Shown: piece after piece, positions 25,101 through 40,100 of the stretch | Layout of the letters: the number at the start of each line of letters is the position of its first letter | Numbering within the stretch: position 1 is the first letter of the stretch | DNA from: Athripsodes cinereus | Taxonomy: Eukaryota; Arthropoda; Insecta; Trichoptera; Leptoceridae | Direction of reading: 5' to 3' | Length of the DNA: 64,000 nt | Assembly (NCBI GenBank): GCA_947579605.1 | Contig: OX388314.1 | Coordinates: 17,109,982 to 17,173,981 of the forward strand | Program-made: the position numbers and the translations under genes | Notes under the pieces: generated by a model | Told to the model about the DNA's origin: nothing | The model's database searches: none | What the model saw: the letters and a program-made list of their open reading frames with translations, nothing else

Positions 25101-28100
25101 GAATAGGTACACAAGTTTAAAATATCATATTCATAGAGATCAAAGGTGACCATAATGTAAATACAATAATGGGAATATTATCTATATCTGCCTTATCTAT
25201 TATATACCTACTAGTCACGTATCTACTCGTACATACACTCACACTCGTTATAGCACAATACTTAAGATTAAAATAGAAAACTATTAGAGGCAAGGAAATC
25301 ACTTATCGGCCAAAACAGACATTTATTTATTTATTCATTACAAACATACGCCAAAAGGCCCAACATCTTCAAAATACAAATGATAGCAAAATACATTAGC
25401 AATGCTGTGTCCCTTTACAGTATATGACATGTGAAAATGCTAAAGAATAATTTTATGATGGAGCATTTTATTGAAGTATCGTTTGATCAGAAGAATATAC
25501 ATATTACATAATGTAAGTAGGTACTAAAAAGGTCAAATAAAATAGTGATGAACAAGACGTGTATTATCATAACTTTTCGATTTTTGAAGAGCAAGCACTA
25601 TGAAAGTTTATTTTTAAATTTAGAATTTAGATAATAAAAAATGAAACACAGTAAACTTTCATTTATTGTTATATTGATTAGAAGCTTTTCGGACATACGT
25701 CCATCTTCAGTAATAATCTACAACTAATTAGTTGTAAGATGGACGTATGTCCGAAAAGCTTCTAATCATTATTACAATAAGTGAAAGTTTCATTTTTTAT
25801 TACCTAAGTATTATCATCTCACACTTCAACGTTCCTCTCGGGAGCACAAAACAGAAACCACAATGAATTTTCTTTAAGCACAAATTTCCTATTATTATAC
25901 TCTAGTAGATTTAAAGTTCATAATTTCTTTATTCATAAAATATTTACTTCACATTTATATAAATAATACCACAATTATTTATGTAACAATTAACAATGGG
26001 TTGGTGTTGCTGCCCCACTAGGTACAATGCACCTGTATTGTATTGGGGTATACCTGATTAATGTAAGTATTTTGTTTTTCAGCACACAATTCAGCTTTTT
26101 TTTTCAATAATTTTCCAAGTCAGATAATTGTTTATTTAGAATTATTATGAGAATGAAGATTGATATACAAAAGGAAAAAAAACGGAATATGTGACCTACC
26201 ATTTTGCAACGCACCGTGTTCGTAGAGAATTTAATAGATTGTATGGTAAGAATTAATACACGACAAGCTCCCGCTATCCTGATCTCCAGTCTCTCTTCAA
26301 ACAGGCTACATAGGCCTTTCACAAACATCACTGCCAAAACAGACATTATCAAAATATAAACCGAAATTTTAACACCATGTAAGATGTCCTGTCCATAAAA
26401 AATACTAATAAACATGGCGTATTCAAATTGGACTTTCTCTTTAAATGGTGTTGTTGTAAATATTAAATTGCAAAGAAGAAGGTATTTTTAAATTTTAATA
26501 CAGTATTGAGAGAGAGAAATAGCATATTAGAATTTAAATTACATATTGACAAACAATTTTGATATTGAACTATAGGAGTCTTTTCTTGTTCAATGTCATT
26601 ATGGATTTGGGGCTGGGATGTATCTATGGTGTACCATGGGAGATAAAACATCGACATCGTATGCTACTCAAATTTATTATTTTGACTGATTTCTTGTAAG
26701 TTATTTCACCTTAGATACCAGAAATCTTGATAGCTGTTTTGAGTTAGTTTTATATTAATAAAATAAACATCGACTAATAAAGATGACTTGATAAAATAAA
26801 AAAAAAACTGAGTTATGTGCTGAAGAAAAAAATACATTAATCTAATAGAGTAAAATAACAAGATATGTGCGCTTAAAGTAAATTAATTTGTTTAGTTTCC
26901 GTATGACAAACTATTAAATTACGCAAGTATTCAACTATAAGTAATACAATTACTTTTATTTTTACGAATTAGGTAGATCTGTAATTAAATTATATTAGCC
27001 TTACGGAATTAATATGAAAATCCTTGTGAGAGGTAAAATGTTAAAAAAGCAGTTAGTTAGATATGTATTTCTCAATTGCTTATATTGAGTGATGTATTAC
27101 TTCCTTGAATTTACCTACACTTATTCAATTTCAATTGCTTCATAGTCAAGTGTAGGATGAAATGGTGAATGTTAAATGAGATAGATAACAAAGTATTCTA
27201 TTGTTGTGATGTATGAGAGGAATTTAAGTCATTTTCAATTTATTACCGAGGCAGCTAAAAAAACATCGCGTTGGTGTACTTCGCAACAGTCATAATATTC
27301 ATAGAGACAATTGCTTCCTAGTTTAGTGATTATAATTATATTCATTCTTATTAAAGTAAAATTAACACACAATTTAATGTGTAGGAATAAACGCGACCTC
27401 TAAATTAGTATGATTTTGAAATTAAATAACAATAATAACAAACTGTTTTTAATAATTTCTCAACATAAATACTCATAAAAAAACTAACGGTCTAAAATGA
27501 TATATTTATTACATATCATATTTGTATGATACTATTCATTGTAGGATGATCAATAATATTAGATGCAAAATATAACAAACGAACTTATAAACTATTAAGT
27601 TTATTACTCGCTATATAAATAAAATAAATTTAACGAGTGGGTTTCATTTCGAAGATTTTAATAAGAATAACGAATGGAATGCATTGCGTTCATTATCAAA
27701 ATATCCAATACTTATCTATCATTGAAATCGTTGGAAACTTACACAATCTTAGAAATAAATTATTCAAAATAAAAATAATTGGCTATTAAATCCACTGAAA
27801 TGAATATTTACAATATTATTTGAAAAACTATCAATTCGTTTTGATCTTAAAATATTGCAACAACTGCTGAAAAGGTACAATAAGTTTGCAGTAATAATCT
27901 AATACACGATTTTAGCATAGGCACACATCACACAAGATAGTTTGTGAAAAGAGGAATTATTTTTATAAATAACAGAAAATAAGACGACTCTTGTCGGGAT
28001 CATTATAGCTGAAGCCCAATGGAATTTCAGAAGTATAAAGAAACTAGACACTCCAACAGGTACAAAGCATAACTGAAAAAGTCGTCTTGTAAACGAAAAC

Positions 28101-31100
28101 ATTTTTGCAAATACACGTATCTGTATAGATACTATGAAAGAAAGAAAATTCTAGTCATAACATTCACCTGATAATAACATATTATTTATTGGAAAGGTGA
28201 ACGTGTCAAATACACATTCAACATCACATCATGACTGCCAACTTCATATTGTTAGGTAGAAGGTACTTATGTATATACCTACATATTACTGTAATATATC
28301 TTCATCATCAATAATGATGTTTGAACTGGCCTTGATACTGTGTATTCACAAACACAATATATCTGTAGGTACATCTAGTCAATATTGCAAATTTGCTGAT
28401 GTCAATAAATGAATGTGAATCAAATCATCAGGCTCTTTATTTATCTCCAACATAAATGTCTATTATATTATAATACACCTTATAGATCTAATACCGTGTA
28501 AGAAGATATATACAAAAATATAATATAAAAGCTTACAATAGGTAAATAATAATGTATAATTTATTATAATGCATGGTGTATGATTTAAACTTCGTGGTAG
28601 AAGCGTCAAACGACAAGTGTGAATCAGGCATAGGAAATAGATTAACTTCAAATCTCGTCATGACGTAGTTAAGTGGGTAAATATTATATAAACGTCTCAT
28701 AAGTACATAAGGAAAATATTGTCTCATATTAACTGAAATAGAACAGAAAATTCACACTATGTGAGAATCGTACACTTTATTTTTTGGAATATTGAGGGAA
28801 TAAATTATAAGGTTAGGAAAATTTGAAAACAAATGGGCTGTTAATATTGTCCAAGTGATGACAAAAATAGCATGTTCGTATTCACATTGAATTGAGATGA
28901 AATAATCTTAACAGAAATTGATGATAACCATAATAATATAAGTGTAGGTACTATTTATTATTATATTATGTAGGTACTTAGATAAGTTTTGCCTCATCCT
29001 TCATATTGATTAAATGCACATTTACTTACGTCAATGCGTTTTATAAAGGCCATAAGATGTTCGGTTAGTGTCCCTCATAAAACTGATTATTATTTAATTA
29101 AATCATATTATCTTACCTATAATTATGGCGAAGTTATATAATATTAACTTAATAATGTAATAATAACATAATATAATAAAAACAACACAAACAAACAAAA
29201 AAAAAACACTTTCTCGAGTCTTTGGGAATTCTAAAGTTTATGTATACGCAAGTTAATAAATCCTTATAATCTACCTGCTTCTACCTACCCTGGTTTTTCA
29301 TAATAGTTTTTTTGTATTTTATTTTGAAGTATTAAAAAGAAAATAGGAGGATTTTGTGACGCGACGAAAGGACTAAAGTTCGATAAGTACAATTATTGTA
29401 AGTAAACCTTTCATACATTTTTCGCAGAGTATTAGTATAAATGTCATTTGACGTTTAGTTACGTATTCACTGCCAAGAGTTTGTCATGGTTGAAGTCATT
29501 CAAAGAAAATCAATATACCTAATTGGATAGCGTAAATAACAGTAAATTCTAAACGCTGGGTAACCAAAGTCTTTAGTCATTGTAAAATGTGTATGTGAGG
29601 AAACGATGGCAATAAATTTAATAACCATACAGTCGTGTGGTATTGTTCAGCAAATAAAATTCAGAGATATGGAGTCTTTATAATAAACTTAAGATATTAC
29701 AATGGAAATAAATAAAATTCACTGCATTTAGGTGTGAACTGTGAGTTTCTGCGCTTCATTTGTGTATTAAGTGAAATTTCTGATGTATCAAGTGCAAGAC
29801 ATGGCTGAAAAGGCGGACTAGGTGTGTCGTTATTGAGATGTAGTCGTTGAAAAGAAAATGGGCAAATTCTAAAAGATAATGAATAAGAGAGCGAGCGAGC
29901 GATGATAGCAGATTTTTGAAAAAAAATCCTTTTTCTGTACCTACTTAAATGGCTGTTTTGTGTCTGTAAATTAATAAAATAATAACCTTCAGTCTTCTCT
30001 GCGTATAACTGAAGCGGTTTGAAGAGATATTCTCGGCTATGCAGGCCTTTCTTACCACTAAATAATATGATTTTTTACATTGTTTTTCACTAGTATGCTC
30101 TAGATATAATGTATGTGTAATCTTTAAATCAGAGAATGATTCAAGTCCAGTGGCTGCCAAGAATAAACTCGATAAATTGTTAAAGTAAGTCATGATGATA
30201 TTAGTACATTATATCATAGATGAAAATATATACTGATATCATTACTATTCTCCTTTTTATCCGGACATTGCCAATGAAATGATGGGTCTAAAGAGTTATA
30301 TTGAAATAATATTCAGATTGGGCGGTCCTATTAAAACTGAAAGTAACTTCCAAATATTATGCCGTAATTTATTCAAGAATATCATCTTGAACTATCGAAA
30401 TGAAAACATTCCTATTATATTACGTATAACGTAAACATATTGAGGATTATATAAATGAGGATTCACATTTTATTTAATTATACCATTAAAAATATTATTT
30501 GATGATAATAATAATTTCAAACCGTACCGCGATATCAATGTCGATATTTGTAGCAATAAAGAAATTATCGAAAGTTATCGGTACTCTTCGAAGATTTATT
30601 TAATTCCAGGAATATGCATAGTAGGTAGCTACTTGTTGGATAAAGACCAAAGTCACTTTCATATCATAAAAAACAAATCGCAGGTTAACTTCAACAACCT
30701 CGTATCTAATTTTGATCAATTTTTCATTCTTAATTAACAATGTTTTTAAAGGCTTTAAGGAATTAAACTAATAAATTTATTCGATTAATTAGATGCAACC
30801 TTAATTGAACCTTAAGTTCACATTAACAGAAAATAAATATTTGTTGTGTAGAAAAAATTATAGAGTTTTTAATGTCTCCTGTAAAATGGTACTTTTTTAG
30901 ATACGAGGTTGTTGAAGTTAACAAGCGAAATGTATTATTAAGGACTGCTAACCGCATTACGCATTGGATAGGAATAATTAAACCAACATGTTGATGCGAA
31001 TTGTGAATACCTATAATACCTAATACAGGACCGACATAATATGATAATTCCATGTTGCTGTTAGGTTAACACATGTTTTAAATAATGTAATGTGTACAAT

Positions 31101-34100
31101 GCTCCCGCACTGTTTTCTTGGAATAATGCAAAGAGGCATAAGCATTACAATATGAGGTCATTCAAATAATAAAACTATGTACGTTTTATATACCTAATTA
31201 AATTAGAGGAATACCTAATGTGTATCCGTGCATAATATGAAATGAAATATGCTTGTTAATTAGTGCTTGGTAAGTAGTAGGTACCCCATAATTATTTTTA
31301 TTCTCTTTAAATTAACTTTGCACGTCATTACACTTTTTGGACAATGCGATGTGCAAGTACTTTCATAGGAAACGTAATCCATTTCAGGACAACCAGACCA
31401 TGTTGCTCAATGTCTGTTTTTTTCATATTTTTTCAGCTGATTTCCTGACGTGTTGAGACTTTTTCAATATATTTTTAATTCTCGGAAATTTTTGGCGACT
31501 ATTTCTCTATCGTGCTCCGGGTGATTTTTGGGTCGAAAATTAAGCGTTATATTCGGACATTTCACATTTCTTTAATTGAGAGAACTATAAAGTATTTATT
31601 CTGAGAAAAAAACAATGGTGATTCTTACTGATTTTATTTAAAATTTTCGTATAAACATCACCTTTTACAATATCACATGCAACGACCTTGACCAAGTTTT
31701 GGCATTTAAAAAAATAAAAAATCCGCAAAATACCAAATTATAGATCCTTTTTGTTCAGTATCGCGTTTTTTAAGTAGGTACCTAATTCTACATTTCTGTT
31801 AAATATAATTGAAGTATGTAGACTTTTTTAATTCAAGCATCACTTGACATTCTCTACGTTATGAAATACAGTGGAACGGTATTCGCTAGAAAATTGACCC
31901 AAAATTGGATATCCAAGTTGTTGTTAAGTAAAGGTCGAACATAAAAAGTAAGCACACATTATTAATGGATACCCAGCAACAGGTGCCTTATAAAGATAAT
32001 AATAATTGGTTATATTAATTAATATTTATAATAATGAGAATAATAAATATTTATATTCTGTTTGTTTAATTAGAGAATTGCTGATAATATAGCTACTAGA
32101 TATATCATGTGTGAAATAATATGTAGGTATAGGTATTTATAATTATAGCTAGATGTTATTTACAAAAACAGAATTAACTTGACAACACTATGTAAGCTAG
32201 CACGGTTAATATAGTCAACATTATGACAGAACTCGTTTAGTTTTCTCATGAGGTAGAAGCCTATAAAGGTACAACCTCTGTAGGAAAGTTAACTTGGTCA
32301 TATCTCCACGTATGGTCATGTTTTATTAGCCACACAACATGTCGGATATCAGAACTCAAATTGCAGTTATAATTATTATTACATACCTTAGGTACATATA
32401 ATACAATGTGTTGTGCACCCAATGCTATTCTCATATAAGGCGTATTAGAAATTTAGGTTCATTAGTTTTAAATGTAATCATTCGCTCACACAGGATGGAA
32501 ACAAGGCACATCACGTTTTACCACAAAACGCAAAATAATATAAAAATCTCTTTTATTATTATTATTATCATCATCTACATAAATCACGAAATAGTCACAA
32601 AGGCTAGTAGGTACCTACGCATTTATTTATCAAACACTAATAAATTAAAATAAGATCTTCGAAATTTCCTTACTAAAAATTATATAGAGTAGGTACTTGA
32701 GGTTTAATGAATACAGGAATATAGGGTACTTAATCATGATTTTCGGACGCCCGCGCTTTCTCATACCCCCTCTTTCAGATAATTATATCCTATTTGTCAT
32801 TCTTTCATCATCTATTTGTTCCACATGTCCAAACCATCGTACCTAATTTACAAGAGTTATATTCACAATACATTTCTTGGATCCGCTCATTCTTCTTATA
32901 GATATACCCATTTCATACTCGAATCACACAACATTTTATCAATCATTCTTCGCAGCGATCGCTGTATATTCTCACTGCATTTAATTTTAATAAATAAAAT
33001 ATAAAAATATATTATTGAGCACTGTTTAATCTCCACTATGTTAGGTTAAATACCGAACGTTTTCGCCTATACTTGTAGGCATCTTCAGGGAAACTGAAAT
33101 CTAAAAATTGTGAGGGCTGTTATTCATGTGGTGAGAAGGGTGCAGGTAGTGGGAGGGGTAATGGTAGATATGGAGACAATTTTTAGATTTCAGTTTCCCT
33201 GAAGATGCCTACAAGTATAGGCGAAAACGTTCGGTATTTAACCTAACATAGTGGAGATTAAACAGTGCTCAATAATATATTTTTATATTTTATTTATTAA
33301 AATTAAAAATGGATTTCCACAGCGTAAACACAAAAACTCTTGAATCACTGCATTTACTTTACTTTCATTCTTCTTCAGTCACGTTCATGTTTCGCTTGCA
33401 TACATAAGTGTCGGTAACATAATACTGTAATATTGGGCACTAGCATTTTCGCCAAGGCCAAACTAGAATATCTTCTAGTATGGCTCTGATTTTCGCTATA
33501 TTCAACACATTGGCGTAGGTACTATCCACTTTTCCATGTCTCAATCGTATCTTCCATCCCTCGTGAACAGACTTTCCATATTTATATACATACCCGTTTA
33601 CTTGTTCCAAACATTCATCGCCAACCTCGCAAATTTTTGCAAATCGTTCTTTCGATTTTTCTTTCAAAAACTTTAACTTTCGAACAATAATAATTATACA
33701 GTATTTGACTATTATTTTATCAATGTTTCGTAATCGACTGTTATATTGATATGAATATCGGATTTACGCGAAACAATAAATTATTCTATCAATGATAACG
33801 AAATCAATCAGAAAGATTTGGAAGATAGAAAAGTCAAGTAAATAGATATAGGAACTGTGCCAATATAATATAAATAGCCTTGTTTTTTGTGTGTACGTGT
33901 TGATTATTGAATAATATTTTTAATTTACTTATCAATCATATTTACATTACGTAGAAATGTATTTTTGGCATATAGATATGCATTATCTATCTATGAGAAA
34001 AACGATAAGGTATTTGTACCTACCTACACAATAACAAAGTATATAAAAGTACCTACTATGCGAGTAAGTTCACGTATTTGGCTTGGAGTGAAAGGAAAAT

Positions 34101-37100
34101 TAAAATAGGTATGTTCTAATAGCTACCTACATATGTATTGTATGTAAATCACAAGATCACTAGAAACTTGTAAAAGAGGTAATTCTGTGATAAACTTTTT
34201 ATGTTTTGCATTCAAGGAACAATGATTTACATTATATTATTTTTTACAACGAATCTTGTCTAAGGCTAAATACCTATACAATAGAAAACTAAAAAGCCGA
34301 AGGATTTTTTGAAATAGAATCGTACAAAATGTAACATGGAAGAGTATAAAAGAAAGACGCAATATGAAATTTTAGTTTCACCCAAACCAAAATGTGTTTG
34401 GTTTGCTATTAATATTATTTGTTATTCATACTTTAGCACTTAAATGTGATTTAAGAAAATTAGCACCACAGTCATGACTATTATTGACATTTGCGAATTA
34501 TAATAATATATTTATTACGCCGAGTGAGCTCGCCGAGATCGCTGTTATTTGATTTTTAATTGTTACCTGTATGTGAACGTTATATTATGCATAATCGGAT
34601 ATAAAAACATCACTTACGGTTTCACTAGTTGTAGGTATATACAACGTGTTATAGCTTATTATCATTATGCAGCGTATTATTGAAAATTATCTGATGAGAA
34701 ACATCGTGAGAATGATTTAAAAACAACAACAATAATAGCTATCACATTAAATTCTTATACACACGTATTACAATGTAATTACACAAGGAAACACATTGTA
34801 ATGTATCGTACGTTATTAATGAATATATTATTTTACAAAATGGGACTCGCTTTCTATTATATTATGTAAAATAATTAAAGTGGTAATTTACAAAGTCTGA
34901 CCAGGCTTTACACAATATAGTGTAACAACAGAATCAATTATTTAAACTTTAAAAGAAATGAACTATTAAGTGATAACGCATATTAAATCCGCATGGGAAT
35001 ACACGAATCTACGTTTTTCTGTTGTATTTAACCATACGAGGACTGATGTCACTTACGGGTGTGATTTACATTTTTTTACCTTCTGGTCGTAAGGCAAAAA
35101 ATATCTTAAACAAAGCGCGTAATAGATCAAAAAAGGTTGCACCTCTAATTACTGGGAAGCAAAGTAGGTAGGTATTCATATTAAGGGGAATTTTGACATA
35201 CATACATAATTAGTTGATATTCCTGTAAAATGAGTCTATTAGAAGTGAAGTATGTACGTAGGTACATACTACATACTCTTATTTATTAGTCATCACACTT
35301 GTCAAGACAATGAAGGGATTAGTACTTATTTATTACCTATTTTTATACACAGCCGGGAAATGAATAATGCATTATAAAAATCCCGTGTAATTCAATAATT
35401 ACGGGAATTACCGGCTTTTAAAGAATTCACTTGTAATGAGCGAAACAGAACACTATGTATTAGTTTACTAAGAAAATACAGAGAAGGTATCTTCAAAACA
35501 AAATATATGCAAGAATATTAATTTTTATTTAAATTCGACGAGAATTTGCTAAAATTTCTAATTATTTTAGGAAGCTTTCACTGCAGCGAAGATTTCCTAG
35601 TTTTTGCGATATAGTCATGCGTATGAAAGCCACTAGATATTTATATGACATACTGCTGAATCCATAAACTATCAATTATTATTGAATATGAATAAATGAT
35701 AGTAACGTATACATCATAAATTAACGAGACTTAATTGATTTGATGAAAACGCACACCACAAACTTTATATCGAAATTACATACATAATTCACGGTGAAAC
35801 TTGAAAATATATTTTTTTAGATAGATAAATACATATCGTAGGTAGCTCAAAGATGTTGTATTATAATATATTGAAGAAGTGTTTTACGTGCCTTACGGTC
35901 GAAGGTAACGCTCTTGCCTTAGAGTCACGAGGTCCCGGGTTCGATTCCCGGCCAGGACAAAACGAAAAATGACCTTCTTCAAATTGTTCTGGGTTTGGGT
36001 GTTACATGTATATGTGTTTAGTGCATTGTATCTATATAATTATGTGTATCGTCGAGTTAGTACCCATAATATAAGATTTAATCTAAGTTTGGGACTAGTT
36101 CGATCTGTGTGAATTGTCTATGCATGTTATGTTATGTTATTATTAAGTAAGTTTATATGATGTGTATTTGAAGATAATTCATTATTAAAAACATATTTTG
36201 AAGTAGTCTGTAATTATAATATTTATCAATGCCTTATCAAACTACAACTGATAATTACGTACCTAGGTATAATTGTGTTTATAATAAAATTCACTCTCCT
36301 AATCCATATTAACTTTCAATACACGACAATATACCTATATGAGAAGTTTATGCTGTTGATAGATACATTTGAATTTTTCAAAATAAGATTATAAGGGATT
36401 TTGAGCTTCAATTACAGTGAAATGCGATAAAACAAATGTATATTATGTAATATGCAGAATGATTGGACCTATGATACAAGTCTTACCCTGGAGGATGACA
36501 TGCTTTAATGAGAGATTGATTAGAAAGTACAATGCATAATGCTAGGTAGGTACTCTCAGCTACCTATATATTGAAGATATAATAAGTAAATAATATATGG
36601 AGGTATTATTTCGTGCGTACTTAGGTATTATTAGGTACATTTTGTGGATACATTACGAATTACGTGCGAAATTACTAAAATCTTTCAATACGCTAAATGT
36701 TCGTACCAAGTTCTAGTTAATGAGATAATTTTAAAATATCTATTTTCGGAAAATAATAAAATTTTAAGTTATACAAAAAACATAAAATTATGCTGCTAAT
36801 TACTTGTCCTGTGAGATTATCACACCACTGATGTGCCATTGTCTTCTTGCCTCCGTTGGTGCCTCCCTTGATATGAGGGGTGAGAGGCGCCCCCGTAAAC
36901 AGGTCCTCGAGGCCATCTGGATCAGACCCCAAAGAGGGTCTCACTTGAGGTCCCACGAAGTCAAACTGTCCATCCCACATGTCATATTCCAGTTCGGCGC
37001 AACAATCCTCCGCCTCACTCGACTCACTTTTTAAACTCATCTTCGGCATTTGTCACGAATTCACTCCAATAATAAATTATAAAACGACTTGTCAGTAATG

Positions 37101-40100
37101 CAGAAGGCACTAAAATTCTTACAAAATATTATCACTGATTATGGCACACAAACAAAAGAAAAACATTTTCGTAATCACATTTTAAGGTTAAACTAAACTG
37201 TCAAGGTGAGACGATAAACCGATTATAAAAAAATAATTATTCAAATAAAAGCATAACCCGTCCGCCTGGACAGCTCACTGCCAACTGATTACGAATTCTC
37301 ACATATTTTCTTATCATTGTTTTATCGATAACTTTGCATTACTTTGTACTATTTTTGTAAACACGCTAAGTCTTTCCCTTTATGTTTTATTTTTGAAGTA
37401 AGCCAAATTGTGATTCACATTCACGGCAACACCAACACTATTCACTATTAGTAACTGACATGCATATCATACACAACACATAGGTAATATATGTTACGAA
37501 TATCAATTATTTACTTTTTTCCTGATGGTTACGCAAATAAATCACTGCTAATGTAGTACATATATTACAATTTTATGTAAAACATAAACACAACATAATA
37601 TCGTTTTTTGATAGACCGCCAAGTTTACAAGTGGCGGGTGTTTCGTTTCAATACACAGCACAGATTTAATTCAAAATAGATCATATTATTATTACTATTT
37701 TTTAAATATCAACACGTTTGGTAAAAAAAAATACATCGATTTAATTCTATTATATTTGTAGCCCAACGCTCAATGATGCTCATCGTACCAAAGTGAGGGG
37801 CAACTGAGAGCTTGCAATGTGTTGTGATGACCCTTTCAGTTCGAATGAATGGAATATAGTATTGTAATGTATTATGTACTCACGAGGATTATAATATTGG
37901 AGGGAGTCGGCGCGCCCTCGCTCATAAGATTCGCGACAATTTAATAATTACAACACTGTTATGAAAATAGTTTTTACAATAATACAAACTCATATAATAG
38001 TCACATGTTACGATTGAGTGCATAGAAAATTAACAGACATTAATTTATTCTAGATACGGGGCGTCGACTTTACGACGGCAACCATCGAACACTGACGGAT
38101 ACTGAATTAATAATAAACAACACAACCACAACGCGATACTGCGTTAAATAAACTCGTTGTGTATTCACTACACTATTCATAAATAAATGTACATGAATGT
38201 ACTGTTTTTATAGTCATACTTTATTGCACGGACATCAGCTGGTCACCAAGTGTGTAGTGTGTAACAGTGTAAAGCGGGTTTAAAAACTCTCCCAATATCC
38301 TAACTCTATATAAAAACATCGATCAATTCTATACAAAAATAGTTAAGTGCTAAAAAAATAAATACAATCTCTGCACATCCTTGAATACAAAAGACGTGTT
38401 GCACTGTGAACAACTTATTAAAAAAATTATATATTTATTTTATTTTATTTATTTATTTTCTCGAAGGGAACAAACAGTCAACACAACAAGTATTACAACA
38501 ATTAAAATTAAATGAAATATAGACCACAAGAGTCCCCCTATATTACCACAGTTTAAAAAATTCAAAGCAACTAAGACAAACACACAAAACCAACAACAAA
38601 AACAAAGAAATATAATAATAAGATAGGATAAGACAAGATAAGAGAAAAGTTAAAAGTTACATTCCATACATTCACCCGACCCTATGATACCTATTACCTA
38701 CATGTCTTCGAATCGCAAATGTATTCAGAGATTTTTATTACTTCCATTCTGTGCACATCTTTATTAGAGCATTGAGTATTCATCGTATCGTAAAATAAAC
38801 ACTTACTTTGAAACAGTGATTTGCTTTGAAACCATGTGGCAGGAGTCTGCATCTTATTTATACACTTGAAATCAAGAAGTTTAGGTTATATAGACAATAT
38901 TATGTAGGTACCATTCGATATAAATGAACATGAGCACATAATGAAACATATTCGATTTAATAATGGTATCTAAGGAAGTTGGAAGTACGATGTTTGTGGA
39001 TGGAAGAGTAGGATATGACGCAAGCAATTTATGTAAAGATGAGTTCAGACCATCATACTATACGGTAAGTAGGTACCTACTTGATGGATACTTACATTAA
39101 ATTAATTTAACCAATATAAAATCGTTACGGCAATGTTACACATTATATTCTAAATAATATCAAGTAGACAATTTCAAGTCAATAAATATCTAGCACGAGC
39201 AGAGGATTTAGGAATACACATATTTTATTCAAACGGTTTTTAATATTTTTTTCGGGATTTAAATTACATATTCATATCTTTATGAAGTCATAAAAAATCA
39301 CATGCGATCAAAGAAGGTCTGACGACAAGAAACATGTCTAAAACTCCTACAAAAATACAAAATACTTAGTACCGGCAATCTACATGTATGACTTTATATT
39401 TGGTTATCATTATGTTATTATGTTCATACAAGTTGTTGTTCGCGAACACAATATTATATTTATTGCAATAAAGACAAGAGAACAAGTAAAAATCATAGGA
39501 ATAAATGTTGTTAGAATGGAGGCGTGGATTATAAATTATTTCCAGTTGAGATGTTCATACATAATATTTAGCTTAATTACATACATACGTATAAGAATGC
39601 ATTCGAATCGATATTAATCGAGAAGAAAACATAATAAATCATAAATCGGCGAATATGAGTTAGATACAATAACTATATCTACCTCACTATAACATTATAA
39701 TAGATTATATTATCGATTGTACATTGTACATCACGATAATATGAATACTCAAATAATAATGTATTGGAGAGATTTTTTATTAACACATTGAAAGTGAAAG
39801 AGGTGAGTATATAATGTATTCGTATATACCTACTTATTACCTAAGTATTTATGGAGTACGGAGTAATGTTATGATATCAAAGACAATGATGAAGTCTTGC
39901 GGTGTACCTCTCAGCGGCTATAACAAATAAACGCATTGCTGGTAAGGTGCAAAGACAACTTTCGTTACAGGTAGGTAGTTATATACTGTGGCTATGTAGT
40001 GAACCTCCATTTAAACTAGTTTTGTTAATAGGTTTTGATCCAACATCTATATAAAATTTCACCAGAACCATCTATCATCATAACGTTTAATGAAATGATA

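Noticed and set aside
26104..26415. 103-codon minus-strand frame with hydrophobic stretches
   Set aside because: The hydrophobicity comes from T-rich sequence; no family, start context or splice support.
35888..35960. Possible tRNA gene, because of a good box B
   Set aside because: The cloverleaf cannot be closed, and the sequence continues into a SINE body found elsewhere in the window; it is a tRNA-derived SINE head.
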